From contig CAJTUE010000005.1 in NCBI GenBank assembly GCA_910579775.1, positions 1 to 64,000 on the forward strand: DNA of 64,000 nt. The letters are read 5' to 3'. The notes beneath the pieces are model-generated. The model had not been told where the DNA came from and did no database searches. It was given only the letters and a program-made list of their open reading frames with translations. A program made the position numbers and the translations under genes. This stretch comes from an uncultured Oscillospiraceae bacterium. GTDB lineage: Bacteria > Bacillota > Clostridia > Oscillospirales > Oscillospiraceae. Within the stretch, counting starts at the first letter, position 1. Every line of letters begins with the position of its first letter. Positions 1 to 7,388 of the stretch are shown here, one piece after another.

Positions 1-115
1 ACTCCTGGTGCTTTTCGTTTTCTCTCACGTTGTTTAATTTACAAGGTACACGCCCGCCGGACGGGCTGCCATTGCGCCGGTTCCGCAGATTCCCTGCCTC
101 ATCGGCAACTTTGGT
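1..115 (-). other. Leader region of a probable rRNA operon (partial)
   Basis: This non-coding stretch lies immediately downstream, on the minus strand, of two tandem strong promoters. Read on the minus strand it contains the segment GTACCTTGTAAATTAAACAA followed by an A/G-rich tract. That resembles the leader or spacer sequences that precede 16S rRNA in clostridia, and it also contains a small GCCCG/CGGGC hairpin near 50-66. No supported open reading frame is present. The rRNA gene itself would lie beyond the left edge, so the call is an inference from promoter architecture and leader resemblance. Confidence 0.5.
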
Positions 116-144
116 ATTCTACCACGCGCCCGTTGCCTTGTCAA
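116..144 (-). promoter_or_regulatory. Strong sigma-A promoter P2 reading left
   Basis: On the minus strand, TTGACA (139-144) is separated by exactly 17 bases from TAGAAT (116-121). A/T tracts lie upstream and could act as an UP element. Together with P1 about 100 bases upstream, this is the tandem arrangement usual for rRNA operons. Confidence 0.7.
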
Positions 145-218
145 GGCTTTTTTCAAACTTTCTCAAAAAACTTTTGAGATGCCGAAAACTGCCCTGTCCA
201 CAGCTTGGGTGCTTGAAT

Positions 219-247
219 AATATATCAGATGCCAAGAAAAATGTCAA
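219..247 (-). promoter_or_regulatory. Strong sigma-A promoter P1 reading left
   Basis: On the minus strand, TTGACA (242-247), a 17-base spacer and TATATT (219-224). It lies in the 1-355 gap, which otherwise shows no gene. A short TCTCAAAA/TTTTGAGA hairpin sits between P1 and P2 at 161-179. Confidence 0.65.
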
Positions 248-355
248 CACTTTTTTGAGAAAAACCAGCCTTATTTTTCTTGTTTCTGCTACAATACATA
301 CATATTGTGTCTCATTTCTCCGCCGACCACAATATCCAGTTCCTTCCGGCCGCTT

Positions 356-1393
356 TTAACCACTAGATCTCTTATCTTTTCCCCCGCTCACCGCCACCAG
401 CGTCGGCACCACCAAGCCTAGGACCACATTTACCGCCAGCAGCGGCCCTTGCGCCCGCGCGACCACACCGTTTGGCAGACAGACCCCGCCCAACACCGCC
501 GCGATCAGCACCGGCCACGCACCGCGCCGGTCCTCTGCCACTTGTGCCGCCGCGAGGGCCGCCATACCGACAAGGACCAGGTCCGACAAGACCCACACAG
601 CGGTGCCCATGGCCTCCAGACGCTGAAACCCTCCCGAAAACCCCAGCCCTTGAAGGGCTAGGAAAAAGGGCAGCGGCGCCTTAGCCGTCAGCTCCGCCCC
701 CAGGGCGCCGATCACCAAAATGCACAGCCCCGCCGCGGTCAAGCACCAGCCCACCGCCCACCGCCTGGGCAGACTTTCCCCCTTTTGAAGCGGTGTGCGG
801 GGAATAAACATCCCCAGCGCTCCCACGCTCAAGGTCGCTAGGGTAGGCCAGATGCCGCCGACACCCCGCGCCACCTCTTCCCAACCCTCTGGACGAAGAT
901 TCGCCCCGTCTAAATTAGCCGCGCCTAAAGTAAAGAACAGTCCAAGCGCCGCCAGCAGCGTCAAAAAGAAGACCTGTGCCGCCCGCAGAAAAGCCTCCCA
1001 TCCTCTACATATAAGGTATGCCGTCACCCCCGCTAAGAGTGCCGCCGCCAACCACCCGGGCACCTCGCCGTAGTCTGTCCGCCCCAGGCGGTCCACACAC
1101 CCCCCGGCCGTCAGCGCCGCCAGCGTCACCGCCCAAAGGTAATAGACCACCCGAACCCCCTGGCCAAACCAGCCCCACCGCTCCGTTAGATCCGCCGCAA
1201 GTCCCTCTTTTCCCAAACTCCTTATTAGCCATAAAACGACCAGGACCACCGGAGTCGCAAAAACCGCCCCCAGCCACCCCCACGCTCCAAACCGCGCCGC
1301 CTGTCCCGGCAAGGAGGCCGCAGGCGCCAACGCCGCCAAAAAGCTCCCCACCCAGGCCTGCCTGCTGCTCACCCTATGACCACTTGTCCACAT
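356..1393 (-). CDS. gerAB: GerAB-type spore germination permease
   Basis: This is the B subunit of a GerA-type germinant receptor, an amino-acid/polyamine-transporter-like integral membrane protein that works with GerAA and GerAC in the spore inner membrane to sense nutrients. The 345-residue product is almost wholly hydrophobic, with about ten predicted membrane segments in the family's usual layout and length. It is the last gene of the operon gerAA-gerAC-gerAB and overlaps the end of gerAC by 20 bases, which suggests translational coupling. Sequence divergence within this family is high, so the germinant cannot be predicted. No clear terminator follows it; the next transcription signals are the leftward promoters P1 and P2. 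Confidence 0.82.
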   Translation of the reverse strand: MWTSGHRVSSRQAWVGSFLAALAPAASLPGQAARFGAWGWLGAVFATPVVLVVLWLIRSLGKEGLAADLTERWGWFGQGVRVVYYLWAVTLAALTAGGCVDRLGRTDYGEVPGWLAAALLAGVTAYLICRGWEAFLRAAQVFFLTLLAALGLFFTLGAANLDGANLRPEGWEEVARGVGGIWPTLATLSVGALGMFIPRTPLQKGESLPRRWAVGWCLTAAGLCILVIGALGAELTAKAPLPFFLALQGLGFSGGFQRLEAMGTAVWVLSDLVLVGMAALAAAQVAEDRRGAWPVLIAAVLGGVCLPNGVVARAQGPLLAVNVVLGLVVPTLVAVSGGKDKRSSG

Positions 1394-1928
1394 ACAGCTC
1401 CCGCTCCCCTGTCACTTGGATCTCTCCGCCCCGCAACCCCACCACAGGAACGGTCACTTTACCATCTCTGGTCAGCGCGCTTACTGCCTCCAGCAACGAG
1501 GGCGCCGCCACGCCGCTTTCCTCCAGATGCTTCAGCCGCCCCGCCGGATCGTCCGCCTCGGACAACAGTCCATAGGCAGAGCCCTGCTCCGCCAGCCAGA
1601 CCGTCGCCCCGTAGCCGCTGTCCCGGTGGACCACCTCATCCCACAGCGCCCGCGCCGTCGCGCTTTCTCCCAGCACGACCTGCCCCACATGAGTAACTGC
1701 CAGCCGCTCTGTGCCCAAGGTCTCCAACGTCCCTTGGGCGGCGACCACATCCTCTCCCTCGCAGTGAAACAAGCTCCGTTCCTCTTCCTCTCCCGCCACA
1801 GCGGTGACCGTGACCGGCCCCGCGCCATCAATGCCAAGGGTGCGTACCAGGCTTACGTTGGCCAACTCCCTTCCGCCGCATCCGGCGAGAAAAAGGAGCG
1901 CCAGCGCTAAAATCAGCGTTTTCTTCAT
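1374..1928 (-). CDS. gerAC: Short GerAC-type germination lipoprotein
   Basis: This is the lipoprotein subunit of the GerA-type receptor. The N-terminus is a lipoprotein signal peptide with lipobox LAGC (Cys17), followed by the family-typical segment 'ELANVSLVRTLGIDG'. At 184 residues it is about half the usual 370-400 residues of GerAC. It keeps only an N-terminal-domain-like part and lacks the long C-terminal domain. The frame is open to a stop that overlaps gerAB, with no obvious second frame carrying the missing part, so this looks like a genuinely short form rather than a recent frameshift. It starts 4 bases inside the end of gerAA (ATGA overlap). Confidence 0.72.
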   Translation of the reverse strand: MKKTLILALALLFLAGCGGRELANVSLVRTLGIDGAGPVTVTAVAGEEEERSLFHCEGEDVVAAQGTLETLGTERLAVTHVGQVVLGESATARALWDEVVHRDSGYGATVWLAEQGSAYGLLSEADDPAGRLKHLEESGVAAPSLLEAVSALTRDGKVTVPVVGLRGGEIQVTGERELYVDKWS

Positions 1929-3442
1929 CGTTGGTTCCTCCGATTTTTCCCCTCAAAGGCCGCGGGGCGCAGCTTCACCCAGGGCAAAGGCACACGGAAC
2001 AGGCTGTGCCCCTCCACCTGAGCCCCCGGTTGGGCGGCAAAGGGCGCCAAATAGGCCACGCCGAAGCTCTCCAGCCCCGCCAGATGCCCCACCAGTACCG
2101 CCGCCATCAGGGTCACCCCCAGCAGCCCCCCAAGCCCTGCCGCCAGTGTTAGCCCCAGCCGCCAAAGCCGCATTCCTCCGGCAAAGTCTTGAGAGGGAAT
2201 AGTGTAGCCCGCCACTCCGGCTACCGCCACCACGATCAGCACCGCCGGGGAGATGATCTTTGCCTCCACCGCCGCTGAGCCTACCACCAGTCCGCCCAGA
2301 ATGGACACCGTCTGCCCCAAATTGCCAGGCAACCGCAGCCCAGCCTCTTGAATGACCTCAAAAGCCAGTAAAAGCATTACCGCCTCGAACACCGTTCCAA
2401 AGGGCACCTCCGCCTTGGCTCGAATGATGGCTTCCGCCAAAGCCAGGGGAATCATTTCTGAATGAAACAGCACCGCCGACACATAGACCGCGGGGAGAAA
2501 CAGGCTGAGCAACATAGCGGCATAGCGCAGCACCGTCAGCGCCCGCGACACCATCCAATTGTCCGTCCGGTCCTGCTCCGCCGCCAAAAAGAGTCCCACC
2601 GTCCCCGGCAAGAGAAAGCCCAAGGGCAGACCGTCTACAATTAGCCCCACCCGCCCCGCCAGCAAATTGGCGGAAAAGCGGTCCGGCCGCTGGGTCGCCA
2701 ACAGCTGCGGGAACGGGGTGACCAGGCGGTCACACAGATACTGTTCAACATGTCCCGCATTGATCACTCCGTCAATATCCATTTCCTCCAGCCGCTTCTT
2801 TACCTCGGCCACAATCTCTGGCCGAGCAATGCCCTCCAGATAGATGACGTCCACCGGAGTGCGGGTCTGCCGCCCCACCACCTGCTCCTCGATCCGCAGA
2901 TGGGCGCTTCTGAGCCGGCGGCGCACCAGGCTGGTGTTGGTGCGCACCCCTTCCACAAAGGAGTCTTTCCCCGCCTTAGCCGCCGGCTCGTCCTCCGGGT
3001 CACCAATGGAGCGTTTTTCCTCCGTGGCCACGCCGCATTTCAGGGCTCTGTTCAGCCCCTCGAACCACAGCACCACCGACCCCTCCATCAAGGCAAACAC
3101 CGCCTCATCGGTGCTTTTTACCTCGCTTACCGACAAGTTGTAAAGCGCCCCCGATGCCAGCAGCCGGAAACACCCCTCCAGGTCGGCCTTTCGCAGAGCC
3201 TCATCCTGGGCCAGCGGGCGCAGGATATAATCGTTTACCCGCTCCGAGCGCACCATCCCATCCACCGCGCACAAAGTCACCACCCGCGCCGGATCTCCCG
3301 CCAGGCGAAGTTCCCGGGTAGTAAAGTCCACACAGCTTTGAAACGCATCCTTCAGCGCCGCGGCGCTGAGCGGCACGTTAAGCATCGGCTCAGGCCGGGG
3401 GTGGGGTCGGCCCGGCGGCCGTTTACGTCCAAAAATGCCCAT
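1925..3442 (-). CDS. gerAA: GerAA-type spore germination protein
   Basis: This is the A subunit of a nutrient germinant receptor in the spore inner membrane. The 505-residue protein has a soluble N-terminal domain (about residues 1-270, containing the conserved 'TPVDVIYLEGIA' and 'PFPQLLATQRPDR' segments) followed by four to five membrane segments and a short C-terminal tail. This is the normal GerAA/SpoVAF architecture and length. The start is supported by a GAGGTGAA ribosome site 7 bases upstream. It is first in the operon with gerAC and gerAB. Such operons are normally transcribed by sigma-G in the forespore, but no convincing sigma-G promoter could be picked out in 3443-3620. Confidence 0.9.
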   Translation of the reverse strand: MGIFGRKRPPGRPHPRPEPMLNVPLSAAALKDAFQSCVDFTTRELRLAGDPARVVTLCAVDGMVRSERVNDYILRPLAQDEALRKADLEGCFRLLASGALYNLSVSEVKSTDEAVFALMEGSVVLWFEGLNRALKCGVATEEKRSIGDPEDEPAAKAGKDSFVEGVRTNTSLVRRRLRSAHLRIEEQVVGRQTRTPVDVIYLEGIARPEIVAEVKKRLEEMDIDGVINAGHVEQYLCDRLVTPFPQLLATQRPDRFSANLLAGRVGLIVDGLPLGFLLPGTVGLFLAAEQDRTDNWMVSRALTVLRYAAMLLSLFLPAVYVSAVLFHSEMIPLALAEAIIRAKAEVPFGTVFEAVMLLLAFEVIQEAGLRLPGNLGQTVSILGGLVVGSAAVEAKIISPAVLIVVAVAGVAGYTIPSQDFAGGMRLWRLGLTLAAGLGGLLGVTLMAAVLVGHLAGLESFGVAYLAPFAAQPGAQVEGHSLFRVPLPWVKLRPAAFEGKNRRNQR

Positions 3443-3628
3443 GACAATTCACCTCATTTGAGGTAGTTTGCCACTGACACGCCTCTTTATGTCCACCAAA
3501 AAGGCACAAATCTCGCGGGAAAATTTTTTAGATTTAATAGTTCCGTAACAACTCCTTTGGAACTTTTGTAACAACCCCTCGGTATTCTTATATTCGCAAG
3601 AGACTTCTTCTTTCATTCTATCCTCCAA

Positions 3629-3679
3629 ATCCAAACAGCAAAAACACCGACCACAGGTCGGTGTTTTTGCTGTTTGGAT
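3629..3679 (-). terminator. Perfect 24-bp stem-loop downstream of tadA
   Basis: A perfect inverted repeat has arms at 3629-3652 and 3656-3679 with a 3-base loop. The stem contains A5/T5 tracts. It lies between the end of tadA and the gerA promoter region, so it most likely ends tadA transcription. Confidence 0.75.
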
Positions 3680-3703
3680 ATTTCATTGCTCGGGCCGGCG
3701 GGG

Positions 3704-4150
3704 TTACCGCCGCGCCTGGAAAAATTCGCCGAGCACCGCGGCACACTCCTCCTCCAGCAGGCCGCCCCGTACGGCGGTGGTGTGGTCCAGTCCCTCGGCA
3801 AAGAGATTGACCACTGAGCCACAGCACCCGGAGCGCGCCTCCCGCGCTCCATACCAGAGGTCAGACAGCCGCGCGTTCCAAATGGCCCCGGCGCACATAG
3901 GGCACGGCTCCAGGGTCACATAAAGGGAGCAGCCCGTGAGCCGCCAGGAGCCCATGCGGGCACAGGCCGCCTCGATGGCCTCCACCTCGGCGTGGCGGGT
4001 AGCGGAGCCCAGCTCTTCGCGCCGATTGCGCCCCCGGCCGATGATCTCCCCCACGGGAGAGACCACCACGCACCCCACAGGCACATCCCCGGTGACCAGG
4101 CACTCCTTCGCCAACGTCAGCGCCTCTCTCATATAGTCCTCGTTGCTCAC
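3704..4150 (-). CDS. tadA: tRNA-specific adenosine deaminase TadA
   Basis: TadA deaminates adenosine 34 to inosine in tRNA-Arg(ACG), allowing wobble decoding. The zinc and catalytic motifs of the family are present: HAEVEAI (zinc His and catalytic Glu) and PCPMCAGAI (the two zinc Cys). The start is a GTG at 4150 because a perfect AGGAGGT lies 6 bases upstream of it. An ATG at 4186 would put this ribosome site inside the gene. That gives 148 residues, close to the family norm. It is divergent from mntP across about 100 bases. Confidence 0.95.
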   Translation of the reverse strand: MSNEDYMREALTLAKECLVTGDVPVGCVVVSPVGEIIGRGRNRREELGSATRHAEVEAIEAACARMGSWRLTGCSLYVTLEPCPMCAGAIWNARLSDLWYGAREARSGCCGSVVNLFAEGLDHTTAVRGGLLEEECAAVLGEFFQARR

Positions 4151-4179
4151 CGCGCCACCTCCTGTCATACTTTTCCTCG

Positions 4180-4208
4180 TTGCCACATAGCTTGTCTTGT
4201 GCTATACT
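4180..4208 (+). promoter_or_regulatory. Promoter of mntP
   Basis: TTGCCA (4180-4185), 17-base spacer, TATACT (4203-4208), 42 bases before the mntP start. The leader is too short to hold a yybP-ykoY manganese riboswitch, which precedes mntP in some other bacteria. Confidence 0.6.
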
Positions 4209-4250
4209 TTGATTTTCAAGCCGCCGCTGCATACATTGGAGGGAATTTAC

Positions 4251-4814
4251 GTGCTTCAGCTTTTGTTGATTGCCGTCAGTCTGGCCCTGGATGCCATGGC
4301 CGTGTCCGTTTCCGTTGGAATGACAAACCCCCAGGCCGCCTGGAAACAGGGCCTGCGCATGGGCCTCTGGTTTGGCGGCTTCCAGTTTGGGATGCCCCTG
4401 CTCGGTTTTTTGCTGGGGCATACCCTCTCCTCCTTTATCGCGACCGCCGCGCCCTTCATCGCTTTTGCCCTGCTGGCCTTTGTGGGCGGACGGATGGTGC
4501 TGGACGCCTGGCAAAACAAGGACTGCGAGGTCCCCTCCGCCGCCTATGGCCAGCTTACCGTCCGCAAGCTGCTGGCCCTAGCCGTCGCCACCAGCATCGA
4601 TGCCCTGGCCGTAGGAGTCTCCGCCGCCTTTATGGCCTTCCCCCTGTTTTTGTCCTGCGCCGTCATCGGCCTCACCGCCTTTCTGCTCTCATTGCTGGGC
4701 GCGGTGGTAGGACAGCGGCTGGGCTGCGCCTTTCAACGGTGGGCACAGGCGATCGGAGGCGTTGTTCTCATCCTTATCGGCCTGAAATTTCTCCTGGAGC
4801 GGCTCTTTTTCTGA
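4251..4814 (+). CDS. mntP: Manganese efflux pump MntP
   Basis: MntP exports Mn2+ across the cytoplasmic membrane. The product has six predicted membrane helices arranged as two three-helix repeats. The paired motifs are 'SLALDAMAVSVSVGM' in the first helix and 'ATSIDALAVGVSAAF' in the fourth, whose Asp residues are essential in characterised MntP. The start is the GTG at 4251, preceded by TTGGAGGG 7 bases upstream, giving 187 residues, the standard length. An ATG further upstream (4197) would overlap the promoter. It is monocistronic, with its own promoter and terminator. Confidence 0.93.
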   Translation: MLQLLLIAVSLALDAMAVSVSVGMTNPQAAWKQGLRMGLWFGGFQFGMPLLGFLLGHTLSSFIATAAPFIAFALLAFVGGRMVLDAWQNKDCEVPSAAYGQLTVRKLLALAVATSIDALAVGVSAAFMAFPLFLSCAVIGLTAFLLSLLGAVVGQRLGCAFQRWAQAIGGVVLILIGLKFLLERLFF

Positions 4815-4834
4815 GCCGTTCACAGCAAAACCGA

Positions 4835-4884
4835 GGGACGGTTTTCTCTGTCGGGCTCTATCCGACAGGAGAACCGTCCCTTTT
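4835..4884 (+). terminator. mntP terminator; member of a GGGACGGTT hairpin family
   Basis: The inverted repeat starts with GGGACGGTT at 4835 and ends with AACCGTCCC at 4880, with an inner CTGTCGG/CCGACAG stem, then TTTT. Related hairpins occur at 14305-14344 and 17534-17563. Confidence 0.75.
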
Positions 4885-4894
4885 GTCTTGCCGG

Positions 4895-7348
4895 TCAAGG
4901 CCACATCGTGACCTGGTCGTCGTTCTTGCGGCGGTTCGGGTCCAATAAGTACGGGTAGTCGGTAAAGATGGTCTCCATCAGCTCTTGGATCTCCCCCGGG
5001 ATAGACAGGTCCACCGCTCGAAGAGATGCGTCGCGCACCTTGCCGTTCAACCGCAGACGGACCTTGCGGCTCAAAAAGTCCAGCACCACAAAGCCGTCGT
5101 TGGCGCTTCGGGTGAAGGCCTCCGTGGTCTCGAAGAGGGTAAATTTGTCCCGCCAGGGCGCACCCTCATAGGGGCAACAGGAGGCACACAGGCCGCAGGC
5201 GTGGCAGTGGGCGTCCTGGTGCAGAATCTGAGGCCGACGCCGGGTCAACACCGTAATGGGCACGTTGGCCCGGTTGGGACACACGTCCACGCAGCACTCA
5301 CACACCGTGGCGCACTCCAGGCATCGGTGGCACTCCTCCCCCGCCTCGCCCCGGGGCAAAAGCTTTCCCTTTTTGCCCATGGCTCCGCCCCGGCGACCCG
5401 CCGGGTGGGGGTAAGGTTTTGCAGGACCCAACAGGCCATCCACCACCCGGTGGGCGGCGGCAATGGCCTGGGGCACATCCTCCCCGCCGTCCCCCAGAAC
5501 AAAGATACGGGCGCTGAGGTCACCCGCGCGCAGCTCCTCCTCGTCCAAAGCCAGCTGGCCTTCCCCGTCTCCCTCTGGAAACTCCCCGGCCTCTCTGGCA
5601 TCTACCACATGGCTGTAGCCCCGCTTCAGCAGATGGTCAGGGGCGGGGGTCTCCGCCCCCAGGCGGACGTCCACCTCCATCACGTCCAGAAGCTGGGCGT
5701 CCAGGTCGATGGCCTCTGCAGCTGCCGCTCCCATTCGCCGCAGAGCTCCACCCAGTGCCGCGGCCTCTTCAAAGAGGGTCACGGGTACGCCCCGCCGGGC
5801 AAAGAGGAAAGCCGCCGCCATTCCCGACACGCCACCGCCCAAAACGGCGACCCGCTGTCCCACCAGCGGCTCCGCCGTCTCCAGACGGGCCAGCAGATCC
5901 TCCCAGGCAGTGGCGGCGCACAGGGCCTCCGCTTCCCCTACCGCCACCGCCTCGTCGTAAAACGTCCGGGTACAGCGGTCCCGGCAGGGCTGGTGGCAGT
6001 AAGCCCCCGTAATATGGGGCAAGGGGTTACGGTCCAAAATGACCTGAAGGGCGTCTCGGAAGCGCCCGTCGCTCATCAGGCGCAGTGCGCCCGGAATATC
6101 CTCCCCAAAGGGGCATCCCCCTTGGCAGGGAGCGGTAAAGCAGTCGATGACCGGAGGCTTCCCTGACAGCTTGGCCCACGGCTCCGCGTTCCGCCGCTGA
6201 TAGTGGGGTTCTCGCTCCAGCGCGTTCGCCAGCGTCAACAGCCCCGCCGGAGACACCTTCCCGATCGGGCGAACGCCGGGGGCGCGCAGGGCAGCCAGGG
6301 TCCTGGCCAGCTGGCGAAGACGCAGATACCCGCCTGGCTTGAGCAGGGTGGTACAGACGCTGACAGCGGCAAAGCCCTGGCCCGCCAGCCGCGCCATATT
6401 CAGTTGGTCCGCCCCGCCGGCATAGCAGAGGGGCAAACCGGGCAGAAGCTCCGCCACACGGGCCGCCAGCCGCAGCGTATCCGGGGCGGTAAAGGGACCG
6501 GAAAGGAGCTCTTCCCCCTCTGTGGGCAGACTGCCCGACGCCTCCAGCGCCAGAGACGCTCCCCAGCCCTCGGCGGCACGGGCCAGCTCCCCCAAGGGCG
6601 CCAGCGAGGCCAGCGCCCTGTTGGCATCCCCGCCGGACAGCCAAGAGAGATCAATGCGGCACAACACATGGAGACCCCGGCGCAGCAACAGCTCCACCCC
6701 GGAGAAGTCCCCGTTTTTTGGCAGGGTCACCCGGGCCACCCGGGCAATGTGGGGGTCCAGGGCGTCCAGGTCCTCCCGCTCTAAATTGTTGAACCGGCCC
6801 ACCGCTCGCCCAGCCACCGCCAGGGCCGCGCTCCACAGCTCGGTCCCCGAGGCGTCCTGCAGGGTGTCCAGATACTCTTGCACCTCAGGCCGCTCCAAAA
6901 ACGCCCGCTCGCCGGGCAGCGCCATGCACAAATGGACCCCCCGCGGATCGCCCAGCCCCAGCTCCCGGCACAGCAGTCCGATCAGGATGCTCCCCTTCAC
7001 CGCCTCGGCGGCGGCCTGACGGGGGCCGAGCCCACCGCCGGACCGTTCCCTGCGGCGGCAAACGCCGCCGCTGTCCGTTTCTAGCTCGGGCACAGCTGTC
7101 CCCAGCGGCGCCAGGGACAAAAATCTGGCTCCCGCCACATAGGCGCTGACCAGGCCCTGGGCCAGCAAACCGTGAGGTCCCGGCGCCGTCCCCAGCGGCA
7201 GGTCCAGCCGCCCAAAAGGCAGCTCCGCGCCGGGGGCCGCGCCCCGGTACCCCGGGGCCACAGAGAAGACCATTGAGGTCATCTCCAGCTCTCGGGCCAC
7301 ATGCTCTACCATGCGCTCCATCGGCATAGGCTGCAAAAGATTGGTCAT
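4895..7348 (-). CDS. YgfK-like iron-sulfur flavoprotein (putative NAD(P)-linked oxidoreductase)
   Basis: This resembles YgfK, the putative selenate-reductase/dihydropyrimidine-dehydrogenase-like oxidoreductase of enteric bacteria and clostridia. Regions in order: a dihydroorotate-dehydrogenase-like barrel (about 1-380; family segment 'LPLGTAPGPHGLLAQGL'), a GltD-like cysteine cluster (C403, C408, C412 and C451, C455, C459), a nucleotide-binding fold with GGGVSG (504-509), and two ferredoxin-type clusters (about C673-C690 and C715-C725). The length is 817 residues against about 1030 for YgfK. The shortening lies mainly in the FAD/NAD(P) region and in the barrel just after residue 75, where the usual ELKTVQ-like segment is not recognisable. 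The substrate is unknown. A good SD (AAAGGAG) supports the start. The frame is intact. Confidence 0.72.
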   Translation of the reverse strand: MTNLLQPMPMERMVEHVARELEMTSMVFSVAPGYRGAAPGAELPFGRLDLPLGTAPGPHGLLAQGLVSAYVAGARFLSLAPLGTAVPELETDSGGVCRRRERSGGGLGPRQAAAEAVKGSILIGLLCRELGLGDPRGVHLCMALPGERAFLERPEVQEYLDTLQDASGTELWSAALAVAGRAVGRFNNLEREDLDALDPHIARVARVTLPKNGDFSGVELLLRRGLHVLCRIDLSWLSGGDANRALASLAPLGELARAAEGWGASLALEASGSLPTEGEELLSGPFTAPDTLRLAARVAELLPGLPLCYAGGADQLNMARLAGQGFAAVSVCTTLLKPGGYLRLRQLARTLAALRAPGVRPIGKVSPAGLLTLANALEREPHYQRRNAEPWAKLSGKPPVIDCFTAPCQGGCPFGEDIPGALRLMSDGRFRDALQVILDRNPLPHITGAYCHQPCRDRCTRTFYDEAVAVGEAEALCAATAWEDLLARLETAEPLVGQRVAVLGGGVSGMAAAFLFARRGVPVTLFEEAAALGGALRRMGAAAAEAIDLDAQLLDVMEVDVRLGAETPAPDHLLKRGYSHVVDAREAGEFPEGDGEGQLALDEEELRAGDLSARIFVLGDGGEDVPQAIAAAHRVVDGLLGPAKPYPHPAGRRGGAMGKKGKLLPRGEAGEECHRCLECATVCECCVDVCPNRANVPITVLTRRRPQILHQDAHCHACGLCASCCPYEGAPWRDKFTLFETTEAFTRSANDGFVVLDFLSRKVRLRLNGKVRDASLRAVDLSIPGEIQELMETIFTDYPYLLDPNRRKNDDQVTMWP

Positions 7349-7388
7349 AGGGGTCAGCTCCTTTGCTGGCGGTAAGTTCGGCAGGGGC

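Noticed and set aside
30..359. 109-residue frame at the left edge
   Set aside because: It has no ribosome site, is atypical in composition and runs opposite across two strong leftward promoters.
3443..3620. Sigma-G promoter for the gerA operon
   Set aside because: No pair of elements matched the forespore consensus well enough to place it.
3449..3634. 61-residue frame between gerAA and the tadA terminator
   Set aside because: There is no clear ribosome site, it is Lys/Phe-rich because the DNA is AT-rich, and it overlaps the likely gerA promoter region.
4209..4250. yybP-ykoY manganese riboswitch before mntP
   Set aside because: Only about 40 bases separate the promoter from the start codon, too short for the conserved aptamer, and no aptamer motif is visible.
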